Shown piece after piece: positions 52,549 to 62,100 of a DNA stretch of 64,000 bases; position 1 is the stretch's first letter, and each line of letters begins with the position of its first letter. Below the pieces are notes generated by a model, which worked only from the letters and a program-made list of their open reading frames with translations, ran no database searches and was not told where the DNA came from. This stretch comes from Nonlabens arenilitoris (GTDB lineage: Bacteria; Bacteroidota; Bacteroidia; Flavobacteriales; Flavobacteriaceae): contig NZ_MTPW01000001.1 of NCBI RefSeq assembly GCF_002954765.1, positions 2,989,501 through 3,053,500 of the forward strand, read 5' to 3'. The translations under genes and the position numbers were made by a program.

Positions 52549-52556
52549 CAAAAGTA
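52549..52556 (-). promoter_or_regulatory. -7 promoter box TACTTTTG, start-proximal
   Basis: Exact TAnnTTTG match, four bases (CAAT) before the helicase ATG. Confidence 0.68.
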
Positions 52557-52636
52557 CTCGATTCCATTAAGGCAGGAATCTTATGGACTATAATAAATGA
52601 ATGAAATAATTTGATATTAAGAGGCTTGTTGCTTTA

Positions 52637-52652
52637 TGCTTTCGCGAAAGCG
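52637..52652. repeat. Dispersed palindrome, intact 14-bp core
   Basis: TGCTTTCGCGAAAGCG between the helicase promoter and the stop of the MBL hydrolase gene. Confidence 0.88.
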
Positions 52653-52688
52653 TGCTTCAAACACTTCACAAGTCAATCAGATCAGAAC

Positions 52689-53840
52689 TTACTCTTCTAG
52701 AAAATCCTTTTTCCACCATTTTCTAAACTCTCTAGGTGAGTCATTGAGGTGAATTACAGCACCTATTTGCGGCGTGATGACCGGTAAATTTAACGCATTA
52801 CCAGCGGTGGTTACACGTTCTACTGGATCTCTCCAATCATGTAATGCAAGTTTAAATCCTGCCCAATGAATAGGCATAATAGCGCGAGCGTTGAGATCAA
52901 CACCAGCCTGAGCAGTTTCTTCAGGCATCATATGAATGTCAGACCACATCTCGTTATACTGACCGCACTCCATTAATGCAAGATCAAATGGGCCGTATTT
53001 TTCTCCTATGCTTTTAAAATGTGTACTATAACCACTATCACCACTAAAAAAGAGGCTTTCGTCATTATTTTGAAGGATCCAGCTACTCCATAAGGTACTT
53101 TGCTCTGCTCCTATCTTTCTACCAGAAAAATGTTGCGCTGGTGTACAGATTAGTTGAAGATCACCTATAACGGTCTCTTGCCACCAGTCTAATTCTGTGA
53201 TTGTATTTGCTTTAATTCCCCAAGCTTCTAAATGAACGCTAACACCTAAAGGCACATAATAATGAGAGACTTTTTCTTTTAATGCTTTTATAGAATCATA
53301 ATCTAGATGATCATAATGATCGTGTGATATAATGACAGCATCAATGTCAGGTAAATCTTTAATTTCAATAGGCAAGTGACTATTAAATCTATTTGCACCT
53401 AACCATGGATGTGGAGCTGCTACTTTTCCAAACATAGGGTCTATCAAGATATGTTTACCATTCATTTTTAAATAAAACGCTGAATGTCCAAACCATATCA
53501 ACTGAGTAGAATCTTGTTTTTTAATGTGCTCTAGATCTACCTTTATAACTTTTAAATCATTTAGTGGTGCACCGTTAGGAACCTTAGTAGTAAAGAACTT
53601 ATAAGCGAGACCTAAAGTTTTACTTAAACCTAATTCTGCTGGTACGCTAGCATCAATATTTCTAAATTTTTGATCAGAATAGTTTGATGAAGATTGATAT
53701 AAACGTTGTTTATCGTCATTTACATCACCTCCAAAAGTTGGATAATAATTGACAAATAAAAAATAGAATGCGACAAGTATGATTATGATAGTAAGTATGG
53801 TCCAAAGCATGCGTCGCAGTATTTTCTTAAGAGTTTTCAA
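52689..53840 (-). CDS. MBL-fold metallohydrolase, membrane-anchored (NAPE-PLD/UlaG-like)
   Basis: 383 aa. A basic start (MKTLKKILRRMLW) and one helix (TILTIIIILVAFYFLFVNYY) anchor the protein; the catalytic part faces outside or the periplasm. Metal motif SHDHYDHLD (HxHxDH, near residue 175), IWFGHSAFYLKMNGKHILIDP upstream and FSGDSGY plus MPIHWAGF downstream complete the metallo-beta-lactamase site. The order resembles NAPE-hydrolysing phospholipase D and UlaG-like lactonases, so a phospholipid or lactone substrate is possible. It is four bases after the PepSY-like gene. Confidence 0.88.
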   Translation of the reverse strand: MKTLKKILRRMLWTILTIIIILVAFYFLFVNYYPTFGGDVNDDKQRLYQSSSNYSDQKFRNIDASVPAELGLSKTLGLAYKFFTTKVPNGAPLNDLKVIKVDLEHIKKQDSTQLIWFGHSAFYLKMNGKHILIDPMFGKVAAPHPWLGANRFNSHLPIEIKDLPDIDAVIISHDHYDHLDYDSIKALKEKVSHYYVPLGVSVHLEAWGIKANTITELDWWQETVIGDLQLICTPAQHFSGRKIGAEQSTLWSSWILQNNDESLFFSGDSGYSTHFKSIGEKYGPFDLALMECGQYNEMWSDIHMMPEETAQAGVDLNARAIMPIHWAGFKLALHDWRDPVERVTTAGNALNLPVITPQIGAVIHLNDSPREFRKWWKKDFLEE

Positions 53841-53844
53841 TGAT

Positions 53845-54360
53845 TTAAATAAATAATAATACTAATGCTAACACCATACCTGCCGCCACATAATACATTC
53901 CCTTTTTAAATATAGATGTTCCTGGCATAAACATCCAAAAACTAGACAACACAAAGAATAAGAGTCCTAATCCAAAGGTGATGTTTAAGATGAATAAAGG
54001 TTGACTAGATTTTGCCTTATGTAAATGTGTCATTTTATCAAGTACATATGGCAATTCCATTTTTGTATAATTGACCGCACCGGTTACCTTATTATAATTC
54101 CCGTTTTTAAATAGAACTATGTCGCCATCTACTTTCTCTATTTTTAACCGTTTATCTCCTATGGCCTGCCCTAATGCTTTTTCATTGAGTTGTGCATTAA
54201 CTGTTTTAGAATAAGAAACCTCTCGTTTCATCACATCACTATCTCTAAAAATTAATACGATACCACTTATTGCATATATAGCCATTATTCCAGCTAGGAA
54301 AAACCCTAAATAGCGGTGAAATATTCTCATTTTAAGCGATGTAGCACTTGGTCTTGCCAT
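53845..54360 (-). CDS. PepSY-TM-like membrane protein
   Basis: 171 aa. Helix 1 (IFHRYLGFFLAGIMAIYAISGIVLIF) with its HRYLG start is the first helix of PepSY-associated TM proteins; a periplasmic loop of about 80 residues, then two helices (FILNITFGLGLLFFVLSSFWMF and MYYVAAGMVLALVLLFI). The conserved HLHK stretch precedes helix 2. Relatives occur in ferric-siderophore or redox systems, but no partner is present here. Apparently cotranscribed with GT9 upstream (18-base gap) and the MBL hydrolase downstream. Confidence 0.75.
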   Translation of the reverse strand: MARPSATSLKMRIFHRYLGFFLAGIMAIYAISGIVLIFRDSDVMKREVSYSKTVNAQLNEKALGQAIGDKRLKIEKVDGDIVLFKNGNYNKVTGAVNYTKMELPYVLDKMTHLHKAKSSQPLFILNITFGLGLLFFVLSSFWMFMPGTSIFKKGMYYVAAGMVLALVLLFI

Positions 54361-54378
54361 AATATTTACTGTTTAAGT

Positions 54379-55425
54379 TTATTTAATAACGCCATCTACG
54401 GCATTAATGATTTCATCATAGGTTAAATCACAGGTGAATAAAGAGAAACTTTTGCCATTAAAAGGTTCATAAACATGACGATTTGTTCTTGAAAATAAGC
54501 CTACAACCGGTGCTCCAGATGCACTAGCTAGATGCATGATACCACAGTCAGCACCTATCCAAACATCTGTATGTGATATAAATGCAGCGATTTCTCTAAT
54601 ATCTTTACTGTAGTATGAAGGCGCAGTAAAATCGATTTGAGATACGTTCTCATAGGGTAATATCTCAACAATATGATAATCAGGATATTCTAGTTGTAGT
54701 CTTTTATAAAAAGGAATCCACCAGTCTGGCTTATAACACTTATCACCAGTAGCAAAAGTGAAAATGGAGATGGTTTTTTTAGACTCATCTGCAATTTCAC
54801 GTAATTTTTGAAGTCCGCGCTGTGACTCTTCATCGGTAAGCTTAAGACTCAAGTTAGGTACCGGTATATCTTTTTCAGGAAAACCTAATTGAGACATGTA
54901 GTTTCTAAAAGCATAGACCTGTTCTTTTGCGATGTGTTTTCCATCATCATACTGTGTACTGAAATCTTGACCTTCTTCTCCAAAGACTTTATACTTAGCA
55001 TATGCCATTTGTGTATACAAACGTCCAGAAGAGGAACCTATCACAGCATTTATAGCAAAATCATACTTATATTTTCGTACTGAAGACGCTCTTTTAATAT
55101 AGTCTTTTAAATTTTTAAAAGGCTTTTTGGGAAGTCTTATGATTTGATCTACCTCTTTATAATTGTCAAATATTATAGGACCTAAGAATCCTTGAACAAT
55201 TAAGTCAATCTTTGCGTTAGGAAAAGTACGTATGACTTCTTGTACTAATGGAGTTATTAAAATAAGATTGCCCAATCTATGATTAGTGCGTACGATTAAT
55301 ACTCTTTTAACATCATTAAGATCTTTTAAATCACCTGGTACAGGTTCGTGTCTCTTCCCTAACTTTCTCGTTAGAGATTTCATGATTTTCCTGCGATAAT
55401 TATTGACTTTTTTAGAAGATGCCAT
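54379..55425 (-). CDS. Glycosyltransferase family 9 (heptosyltransferase-like)
   Basis: 348 aa GT-B enzyme. RVLIVRTNHRLGNLILITPLVQEV (about 39-62) is the usual N-terminal GT9 strand-helix with Gly-Asp/Gly-Asn pair, and the C-terminal donor-binding region WIGADCGIMHLASASGAPVV with LFSRTN (about 292-319) is characteristic of LPS heptosyltransferases. It probably adds a sugar to LPS core or a related glycolipid at the inner face of the membrane; the exact donor is open. Its promoter is the TACTTTTG at 55447-55454. Confidence 0.9.
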   Translation of the reverse strand: MASSKKVNNYRRKIMKSLTRKLGKRHEPVPGDLKDLNDVKRVLIVRTNHRLGNLILITPLVQEVIRTFPNAKIDLIVQGFLGPIIFDNYKEVDQIIRLPKKPFKNLKDYIKRASSVRKYKYDFAINAVIGSSSGRLYTQMAYAKYKVFGEEGQDFSTQYDDGKHIAKEQVYAFRNYMSQLGFPEKDIPVPNLSLKLTDEESQRGLQKLREIADESKKTISIFTFATGDKCYKPDWWIPFYKRLQLEYPDYHIVEILPYENVSQIDFTAPSYYSKDIREIAAFISHTDVWIGADCGIMHLASASGAPVVGLFSRTNRHVYEPFNGKSFSLFTCDLTYDEIINAVDGVIK

Positions 55426-55446
55426 TGTTTTTTTTCAAACCGAAGG

Positions 55447-55454
55447 CAAAAGTA
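55447..55454 (-). promoter_or_regulatory. -7 promoter box TACTTTTG for the GT9 operon
   Basis: Exact TAnnTTTG match on the minus strand, 21 bases before the ATG at 55425. Confidence 0.65.
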
Positions 55455-55511
55455 AGCAACAACAACCAAAGTGATGAGTGAAATACTTTATTTTAATGAG
55501 CTTATAATCTT

Positions 55512-57955
55512 TTAATTACTAAATACTTCGTTTTTATTTTTACCTCTTAACATGGTTGGTATACGATTATAATCTATAAAATATTGTAGTTTAATAGACA
55601 CAGTCTGATTGAGAGATTGATCTAGTAAATTGCCTATACTACGATTGTAACTAACTTGTGATTGATTATCAAAATTAAAAAGTTGGTTACGATATAATGC
55701 TGTTAAGAAACTACCAGGTGCAACCTGCCATGAATAACTCAAATCAAAATTCCACGTACTGAAATTAATGCTAGGGTTATCTGGTATATTATTGACCGTA
55801 TAATTTGATTGATTTACTCTTCCATTATCCTGTAGAATAAATAAATTCCTATTATAATCTACTGTTCCCCAATAGTTTCTCAATGTTAAAGATAAAGTAT
55901 GATACGGATTAAAATTAAAATTAGCATTAAGTGTTTGCTCGATTTCAATACGCTGTCTATCTCCCATAATGACGTCATCATTAACTTGTGTAACATAACC
56001 TCGATCACCATTATAAAACTCTCTATCAATAAAATAGGATATTACAAATCTATCGTTGAATCTGATACGTGGACCGAATCCAAACCAATAATTCACATAA
56101 TCACGTCCTGACTCTAGCAAGGTCTCTATACCAAAATATGCGCTTATAGCAATTTTTTATTATCATTTGAATTGAACCAGCTATTCATGTTGATACCATT
56201 TTCTGTTATAAAATAAGCACCTTCTTTACGTGGTTCAAAATAATCATATTGTTTGCCTGGTTGTAAATTTAGATTAGCCCCATAATTATTTAAGGTTGTT
56301 GTATTTCCAGAAAATTCAGCACCTAATCTCAAACCTGTAAACACATTAGGATTTGCTAAACGCGTGTAGTCTATATAAGTTCCCACATAAATATTATTCC
56401 ATTTACCAGTAGGTTCAAATGTTCGATAGGAGTAATTAACGCCAAAATCATTACGATTGTTTCTAAATTGTAAACCTAAATCATTAATATCAAATCGGGT
56501 ATCAATGTAAGTATGGTCAAAATTATATCTGTGTTTTCCGGCAATGGTTTGTGCTCTAAAAAAACTACTAAATCCAGTACTATTGCCTTCTTCTAAGTTA
56601 AGTTGACTCATCTTAATTTGACCTTGCAAGTTATAGGTATTGCGTTTATTTATAATATTAGCGAGTACCGCTGTAACATTTGCATCTCTAAAACCACCAT
56701 TTCTAGTCGTATTAGTGTTGATAATTCCGATACTAGAATTTTTATTAAATTGTTGATCGGCAACTATGATATTATAATTAGTAAAAGGCTCTACTAATTC
56801 TTCTCTACGATCACCTGTAATCGTATTTTCTACCGTTGCATATGTCTTTTCTGTGATGCTATTAAAAAAACCTAGACCTAAACCTTTTTTAGTTCTACCA
56901 GAAACTTTGATTGCATTTAATACTTTACTCGTTCGAGGATATTCTATTAACTCTTCATTACTAGATAAATTTACATCGCCAGTCGGTGCGTTACCTACAC
57001 GCCTAGAAAAAAATAGATTCCCTTTACTAAAAAGGTCCAGACCTTCTGTAAAGAACTGTCGTTGCTCAGAAAAAGTTTGCTCAAATGGACCTAGATTTAA
57101 ACTTACATCATCAAAACCTGCCTGACTGAAATCTGGTATCAAAGTAGCGTCTAGGGTAAAGTTTTCTGTGATTCCATATTTTAAGTCCATTCCGGCGTTG
57201 AAATTAGTCTCTGCAACTCCTTCAAAAATTTGGGTAACACCAGATACAAATGGATAAAAAGCTAACCTTACTGGCGGATCTATATCGCTTAAACCTGTTA
57301 ATTGCCCATGATACAAGCCTATATTTCCCTTTGTAACATCTAATTCATTCCAGGTATATTGCGCTTCGGTCCTTTTAAACCTGCGATGAAATTGAATTCC
57401 CCAAGTATCCAAATTTTTATTATCAAATCTTAAGCATCGATATGGGATTTTCATTTCAAGAGACCAACCATCTGCCTGCATTTTTACAGCGCTATCCCAT
57501 ACTGCATTCCAGCTAAAATCTTCACCAATGGTAGGATTAGCAACAGCATCTGCCTGCGTACCAGATGCAAACACAAAAAACTCAGTGTCGTTTTGGGCAT
57601 CATTATTTGGATTAATCACTAGTCCAAAAAAATCTGAAAAAGCAAAATTATCTCTACTAGAAAATTGGGTAGCAATTAAATCAGGATCATCATATAAATA
57701 AGCCGCTAGATATATGGCGTCATCATCATATGTCATTTTAACAACAGTACGATTGTATAAAGAATCACGCACGCCTGGTGTAGGCCTGAACTGTGTAAAT
57801 CCTGTCGCTTCTTGCGCATTTTGCCAGCTAGCGTCATTTAAATCTCCATCAATTTTAGGAGTATTTAATGTACGTTTTATAACTAGTGTTTTTTTGTCTT
57901 GTCCTAATGAAGAAATAAAAAATAATAGGCAAAGTATTGAAAGAGTGAGTTTCAT
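55512..57955 (-). pseudogene. DUF5916 outer-membrane protein gene split by a one-base frameshift
   Basis: Signal peptide MKLTLSILCLLFFISSLG, then a CBM9-like domain (LNTPKIDGDLNDASWQNAQEA, about 30-50; DFFGLVINPNNDAQNDTEFFVFASG) and a long DUF5916 beta-barrel region. The first frame (57955-56144) stops after SWFNSNDNKKLL; the rest (to 55512) continues in another frame as IAISAYFGIETLLESGRDYVNYW and ends in typical barrel strands. Inserting one A in the A6 tract (T6 at 56153-56158) restores a continuous reading of about 814 residues across the junction. Sequencing error, genuine mutation or slippage are all possible. Function of the family is unknown; CBM9-like parts suggest glycan binding. 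Confidence 0.82.
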
Positions 57956-58019
57956 GAATCTTGGTTAGTGATTTCCTCAAAGACCCAAGTAATTTTCAAT
58001 TGTTACAGTTGTGTTATTT

Positions 58020-58035
58020 CGCTTTCGCGAAAGCG
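58020..58035. repeat. Dispersed palindrome, perfect copy
   Basis: CGCTTTCGCGAAAGCG between the DUF5916 start and the EamA stop. Confidence 0.9.
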
Positions 58036-58057
58036 TCAATAAACCATCTATTTTAAA

Positions 58058-58945
58058 CTATCTCACCTTACGACTATTAATAAAATAAACGCCAGTAAGC
58101 ATGATCGCAGCAGCAGCCATAGATTGAATGGTAATAGTCTCATTGAGAAAATACCATCCTAGTAATAGTGCTATTATAGGATTTACATATGAAGAAGTGG
58201 CGACTTTTTCTGTGCTCACTACTTTAAGTAAATAATTAAACGCTGTAAAAGCCGCTATACTGCCGAATAGAATGAGACATAGTATAGAAATTTGTGTATT
58301 GACTTGCCAACTCATAGGTCCTGACCAACTTTCATCAAAAGCCCAACTACCTATAGCTAGAATAGCGCCGGCACTTAACATTTGATATCCGGTGGTGATA
58401 AAGAAATTAGAAGGTGTGTCTGCTTTTGCTACAAATAAACTACCAGCACTCCAACTTATAATACAAGTCATGATCATAAGTATACCTATCCAACTGTCTT
58501 CTTGCATTTGTAAACCTTTCTGGCTAACTAACAAATACATACCTATAAGACCTAACAAAACGCCTACTATAGATTTGATTTTTAACGCCTTGCGTTGCAC
58601 AAAGCGCATCATCAATAATAGGACTAATGGCTGTAGAGATGCTAATAGTGAGGCAAAACCGCTATCCACATATTTTAGCGCCCATACAAAGACACCATTA
58701 CCATAAGCCAAAAACAAAAAACCTGCTAATACTGTATTGAGAAATTGCTTTTTTGTTATCGTAAGCTTTTTACCAGAAGCAATAGCAATGATAAATATAA
58801 TGGCACTAGCTGTAGTAAACCTTATAGAGGCTAACATAAACGGAGGAAGTTCTGTCACCGCCATTTTATTCCACAAATAAGTAGAACCCCAAAAGACGTA
58901 AACTGCAAAAAATGATAAAATGATTAAAGCCGGTTTCTTTTCCAT
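58058..58945 (-). CDS. EamA-family (DMT) transporter
   Basis: 295 aa, ten hydrophobic helices in two EamA repeats of about 140 residues. The first starts FFAVYVFWGSTYLWNKMAV (with the usual WGS near helix 1) and the second CIISWSAGSLFVAK; both end in conserved proline-containing helices (FVQRKALKIKSIVGVLLGLIGMYLLV; YVNPIIALLLGWYFLNETI). These proteins usually export amino acids or metabolites. The start overlaps the stop of the 515-aa SDR by one base (TAATG), so both are cotranslated. Confidence 0.93.
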   Translation of the reverse strand: MEKKPALIILSFFAVYVFWGSTYLWNKMAVTELPPFMLASIRFTTASAIIFIIAIASGKKLTITKKQFLNTVLAGFLFLAYGNGVFVWALKYVDSGFASLLASLQPLVLLLMMRFVQRKALKIKSIVGVLLGLIGMYLLVSQKGLQMQEDSWIGILMIMTCIISWSAGSLFVAKADTPSNFFITTGYQMLSAGAILAIGSWAFDESWSGPMSWQVNTQISILCLILFGSIAAFTAFNYLLKVVSTEKVATSSYVNPIIALLLGWYFLNETITIQSMAAAAIMLTGVYFINSRKVR

Positions 58946-60492
58946 TACCAGCTTATAGGTCTGTAATCTTTAAGAAACTTACCACACCAGTGTTTTCCTG
59001 TATTTATACCGTCAAATAAAGGATCTAATACACGTGCTGCTCCATCTACAATATCGAGTGGTGGTTGAAAATCGTGTAATTCTTGTTTACGTTTTGATAG
59101 CTCTGCAGGATCTTCATCAGTCACCCATCCAGTATCAACGGCGTTCATATATATTCCATCTTTTGCAAGTGTACCTGCAGATGTATGTGTTAACATATTT
59201 AAAGCTGCCTTGGCCATATTAGTATGTGGATGACGATCTTCTTTAAAGAAAGTATGAAACTTGCCTTCCATCGCACTTACATTAATAATATGCTTTTTAC
59301 CGGTGTTTTCTTTCTTCATTACCTCTGCCAGGCGGTTACATAGTACAAAAGGTGCGACAGAATTTACTAACTGAACTTCAATCATTTCAGTAGTTTCTAT
59401 TTCTCCTAATTTTAATCTCCAGCTATTGGTTTTTCTTAAATCAACTTGCTGTAAATCTGCATCGAGTTGTCCTTCTGGAAATACTTCAGGAGCACTTAAG
59501 GCTTTATCAAAACTGTAAGGAATTTGTGAAAGTTGAGCACTGGCTCTCAAACCAATTCCTGGCTCTGGTCCATGCCATGTAACTGGCATATTTTTATTTG
59601 ATGAGGCTGCTGGAGAAAGAGCTTTGATTTCTGCAAGACACTCTTGATGATCCTTAAGTAATTCTTGAGCATACGGTGGTAACTCACTGTAGTCGAGGTT
59701 TTCATTAGGCATTAGGTGTGCATAAAAACCAGAAGGTCTACGTACCGTTTGTGCTGCGTTATTGATAAGAATATCTAACTTTTCATAACGCTGTTCTATA
59801 AAGTTACAAAAGATTTCTACACTAGGAATATGCCTTAAATCTAAACCATGAATTTTCAAATTATGAGCCCAATCATTATAATCAGGCTCTTTTGAAAAAC
59901 GCAGAGCACTGTCTGCTGGGAAACGTGTTGTTGCTATGACTGTAGCACCACCACGTAATAACATTAAAGATATATGGTAGCCTATTTTTAATCTTGAGCC
60001 AGTAATTAAAGCAACCTGACCTTTTACGTCAGCGGTTTGAAAACGTTTTGCATAATTAAAATCACCACAATCAGTACACATCTGATCATAAAAATGATGC
60101 AGTTTAGTAAACAAGGTTTTACAGACATAACAATTTCTAGGTGTACTCAATTCACCTGGATCTTTCTGTTCTAATTCTTGTTGTAATAAAATTTGTGGTG
60201 CTACAAAAACACTTGCTTCTCTCGCACTACGTATACCTGTTTCTTTACGAGCATGTTTATCTCTAGTGGCTTGCTTACGTTTTGCTGCCTTTACAGCATC
60301 TTTCTTGCGTCTTTTATATTCATCGCGACTAGGTCTAGAGAGCAATCCTGCTTGTTTGATCAGTTCGATACGTCTCTCCATAGGTATCTCAAAAATCTCA
60401 TTTGTATCAGTATTTAATCTATTAAGAATGTCAATACATTGCTGTATCTCTTCTGGAGATAAAGGCTGTTGAGATGATTTAGATTCTGCCAT
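58945..60492 (-). CDS. 515-aa SDR-like protein with Cys4 motif and no catalytic Tyr
   Basis: An N-terminal basic, helical region (residues 1-110), then [25 protein letters not shown] (about 121-145), two CxxC pairs that probably bind zinc, then an SDR domain with [15 protein letters not shown] (cofactor loop, about 156-170), [10 protein letters not shown] (about 218-227) and INVSAMEG (Ser, near 419). Where YxxxK is expected the sequence is TNMAK (in [12 protein letters not shown]), so Lys is kept but Tyr is Thr. It may bind NAD(P) without classical dehydrogenase chemistry. Family members of about this length are widespread in eukaryotes and bacteria (memory). It is followed by the EamA transporter. 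Confidence 0.82.
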   Translation of the reverse strand: MAESKSSQQPLSPEEIQQCIDILNRLNTDTNEIFEIPMERRIELIKQAGLLSRPSRDEYKRRKKDAVKAAKRKQATRDKHARKETGIRSAREASVFVAPQILLQQELEQKDPGELSTPRNCYVCKTLFTKLHHFYDQMCTDCGDFNYAKRFQTADVKGQVALITGSRLKIGYHISLMLLRGGATVIATTRFPADSALRFSKEPDYNDWAHNLKIHGLDLRHIPSVEIFCNFIEQRYEKLDILINNAAQTVRRPSGFYAHLMPNENLDYSELPPYAQELLKDHQECLAEIKALSPAASSNKNMPVTWHGPEPGIGLRASAQLSQIPYSFDKALSAPEVFPEGQLDADLQQVDLRKTNSWRLKLGEIETTEMIEVQLVNSVAPFVLCNRLAEVMKKENTGKKHIINVSAMEGKFHTFFKEDRHPHTNMAKAALNMLTHTSAGTLAKDGIYMNAVDTGWVTDEDPAELSKRKQELHDFQPPLDIVDGAARVLDPLFDGINTGKHWCGKFLKDYRPISW

Positions 60493-60528
60493 GGTTAGAA
60501 CTAATAAAACAAAATATAAAAGAAATGA

Positions 60529-60984
60529 TTATGCTTGATCTTGGTCTTGATCCTTTTTAGACTTGCGATAAAGATAATTACTAAAAATGTTACGTTTACC
60601 AAATCTGTAACGGTTATCTGCATTTACTAACTTACGGAAAACAGGTTTTTGAACACCAAAGTATTCATAAGTTGATCCATCTGTAAAGGTAACTTCAAGA
60701 ACCTGACCTTTATGATCAAAGTCTTCAATTCCTGTATTAGTAATAGTTTCAGTATAGGCTTCAAGATTTGCTTCCTTAGTTTCTGGTGCGATACTAACTA
60801 GAAAATGGTATCCATCAATTATTTGACGGCTCATCACCTCTGCCTCTTCCTTCTTATCATCTCCATCCTGAAATTTATCTGGATGCCATTCTTTTACAAG
60901 ATTACGGTAACTTTTCTTAAGTTCTTTAAGGTCAATGGTTTTTTCAACATTGAACATCTTCTTGTACTGATTAATACGCTTCAT
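60529..60984 (-). CDS. J-domain protein with KTSC domain
   Basis: 151 aa from the ATG at 60984; the frame starting at 61008 overlaps the -7 box. The J domain (LKELKKSYRNLVKEWHPDKFQDGD, with HPD) starts near residue 13 and should stimulate DnaK ATPase. After a spacer, FTDGSTYEYFGVQKPVFRKLVNADNRYRFGKRNIFSNYLYR (about 100-140) is a KTSC-type domain, found fused to DnaJ in this phylum. It probably recruits a particular client to DnaK. Next gene downstream is the SDR, 36 bases away. Confidence 0.88.
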   Translation of the reverse strand: MKRINQYKKMFNVEKTIDLKELKKSYRNLVKEWHPDKFQDGDDKKEEAEVMSRQIIDGYHFLVSIAPETKEANLEAYTETITNTGIEDFDHKGQVLEVTFTDGSTYEYFGVQKPVFRKLVNADNRYRFGKRNIFSNYLYRKSKKDQDQDQA

Positions 60985-61005
60985 TTTCGACTTTTTTATA
61001 GCGCG

Positions 61006-61013
61006 CAAAAGTA
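61006..61013 (-). promoter_or_regulatory. -7 promoter box TACTTTTG for the J-domain gene
   Basis: Exact TAnnTTTG match on the minus strand that overlaps the first possible ATG at 61008 and favours the ATG at 60984. Confidence 0.65.
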
Positions 61014-61046
61014 GTCTATTCTGTAACGATATGAACGTTAAATATG

Positions 61047-62081
61047 TTAGGCTTTCTTATTATTTAAAACTTCTTGTGGATCCAGCTGTAGTTTTTTAGG
61101 TTTAATGACAAATGGAGTGAACCAGTCCCAGGTTACACCTATTGTAAACCTCGGGAAATTATCTAAGAATCGATAATTGTAATTATCTCTACCGAAAGAA
61201 AATTTTGTGAAAAAACCTAAATCATTATCCCATGGATATAAAATTCCGGTAGTAACTGATCGATAAGGAACGCTAGATGGATGAGAACCTATGGTATAAT
61301 CAAACTGCTGACTTAATGTAAAACGCATTTTCTTAAGATGGGAAGTGTATTCATATCCTAATTCAAATTGATGTCTACCATATATGTCAATATCTTGAGG
61401 ATTATAACCTCCAAAATCAATTAATCCCATAAACTTATTATGATACAATTGATAGGTCGCAGTCAAAGAATGTATTTTCTGTGGGATGTTGTTTTCATTA
61501 AACGTATTCAATCTATAATTAAAACTAAATCGAGTTAAGTTAGTAGAGAAATTACCTGTGCTTCTATTAAGTAATGCAGCGAGATCAGTATCATCAGTAA
61601 TACTATCATAGATAGCTATACTTTCTTCAGAATTATCGTCAAACTCAGTACTGAAAGCACTGCCTGCCTGACCATTACTGAAATGGCCTGTTTCTATAGC
61701 TGCTGTTAAAAAATTATCATCGTCTGTTTTGATAATTCGTTGCCAGCCTATCAATACCTTATAGCTAGGTGTTTTTACTGGTTTAGAATCTTCATTATAT
61801 ATTCTAAAATGAGGCTGAAATGATAAGTAAACGGCATCGCCGCTTGTAATAATATTTTGATTTAAAGAACGGCGCATGTCATTGTAAAAGCCATAGTAAA
61901 CAACAGGCGTTGCTTCAAGAAGAATCTGTTCATAAGGGTTGTTTCCTAGACCTATTGAGGCCTCAGGTCTAACAGAAATAGGATAATAATCTTTAAATCC
62001 TTTCAATTTATCTGTTTGTGCATTTGAGACACTTACATATAATAGTAATAACAATAACTTCACAAACTGATTCATGGTCAA
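61047..62081 (-). CDS. Outer-membrane barrel-like protein with HxSNG motif
   Basis: 344 aa with signal peptide MTMNQFVKLLLLLLYVSVSNA (the inner Met may also start). The rest alternates short amphipathic strands (SVRPEASIGLGNNP, ILLEATPVVYYGFYND, FSFNYRLNTF, FELGYEYTSH, FTLSQQFDYTIGSH, FTIGVTWDWF), as for an 8-14 strand barrel. GHFSNGQAG (near residue 133) recalls the H-x-S-N-G active site of outer membrane phospholipase A, but the rest is not clearly homologous by eye. The C-terminal tail is hydrophilic. Codirectional with lpxD, 19 bases apart. Confidence 0.68.
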   Translation of the reverse strand: MTMNQFVKLLLLLLYVSVSNAQTDKLKGFKDYYPISVRPEASIGLGNNPYEQILLEATPVVYYGFYNDMRRSLNQNIITSGDAVYLSFQPHFRIYNEDSKPVKTPSYKVLIGWQRIIKTDDDNFLTAAIETGHFSNGQAGSAFSTEFDDNSEESIAIYDSITDDTDLAALLNRSTGNFSTNLTRFSFNYRLNTFNENNIPQKIHSLTATYQLYHNKFMGLIDFGGYNPQDIDIYGRHQFELGYEYTSHLKKMRFTLSQQFDYTIGSHPSSVPYRSVTTGILYPWDNDLGFFTKFSFGRDNYNYRFLDNFPRFTIGVTWDWFTPFVIKPKKLQLDPQEVLNNKKA

Positions 62082-62100
62082 ATAGTAATATTAAAACACA

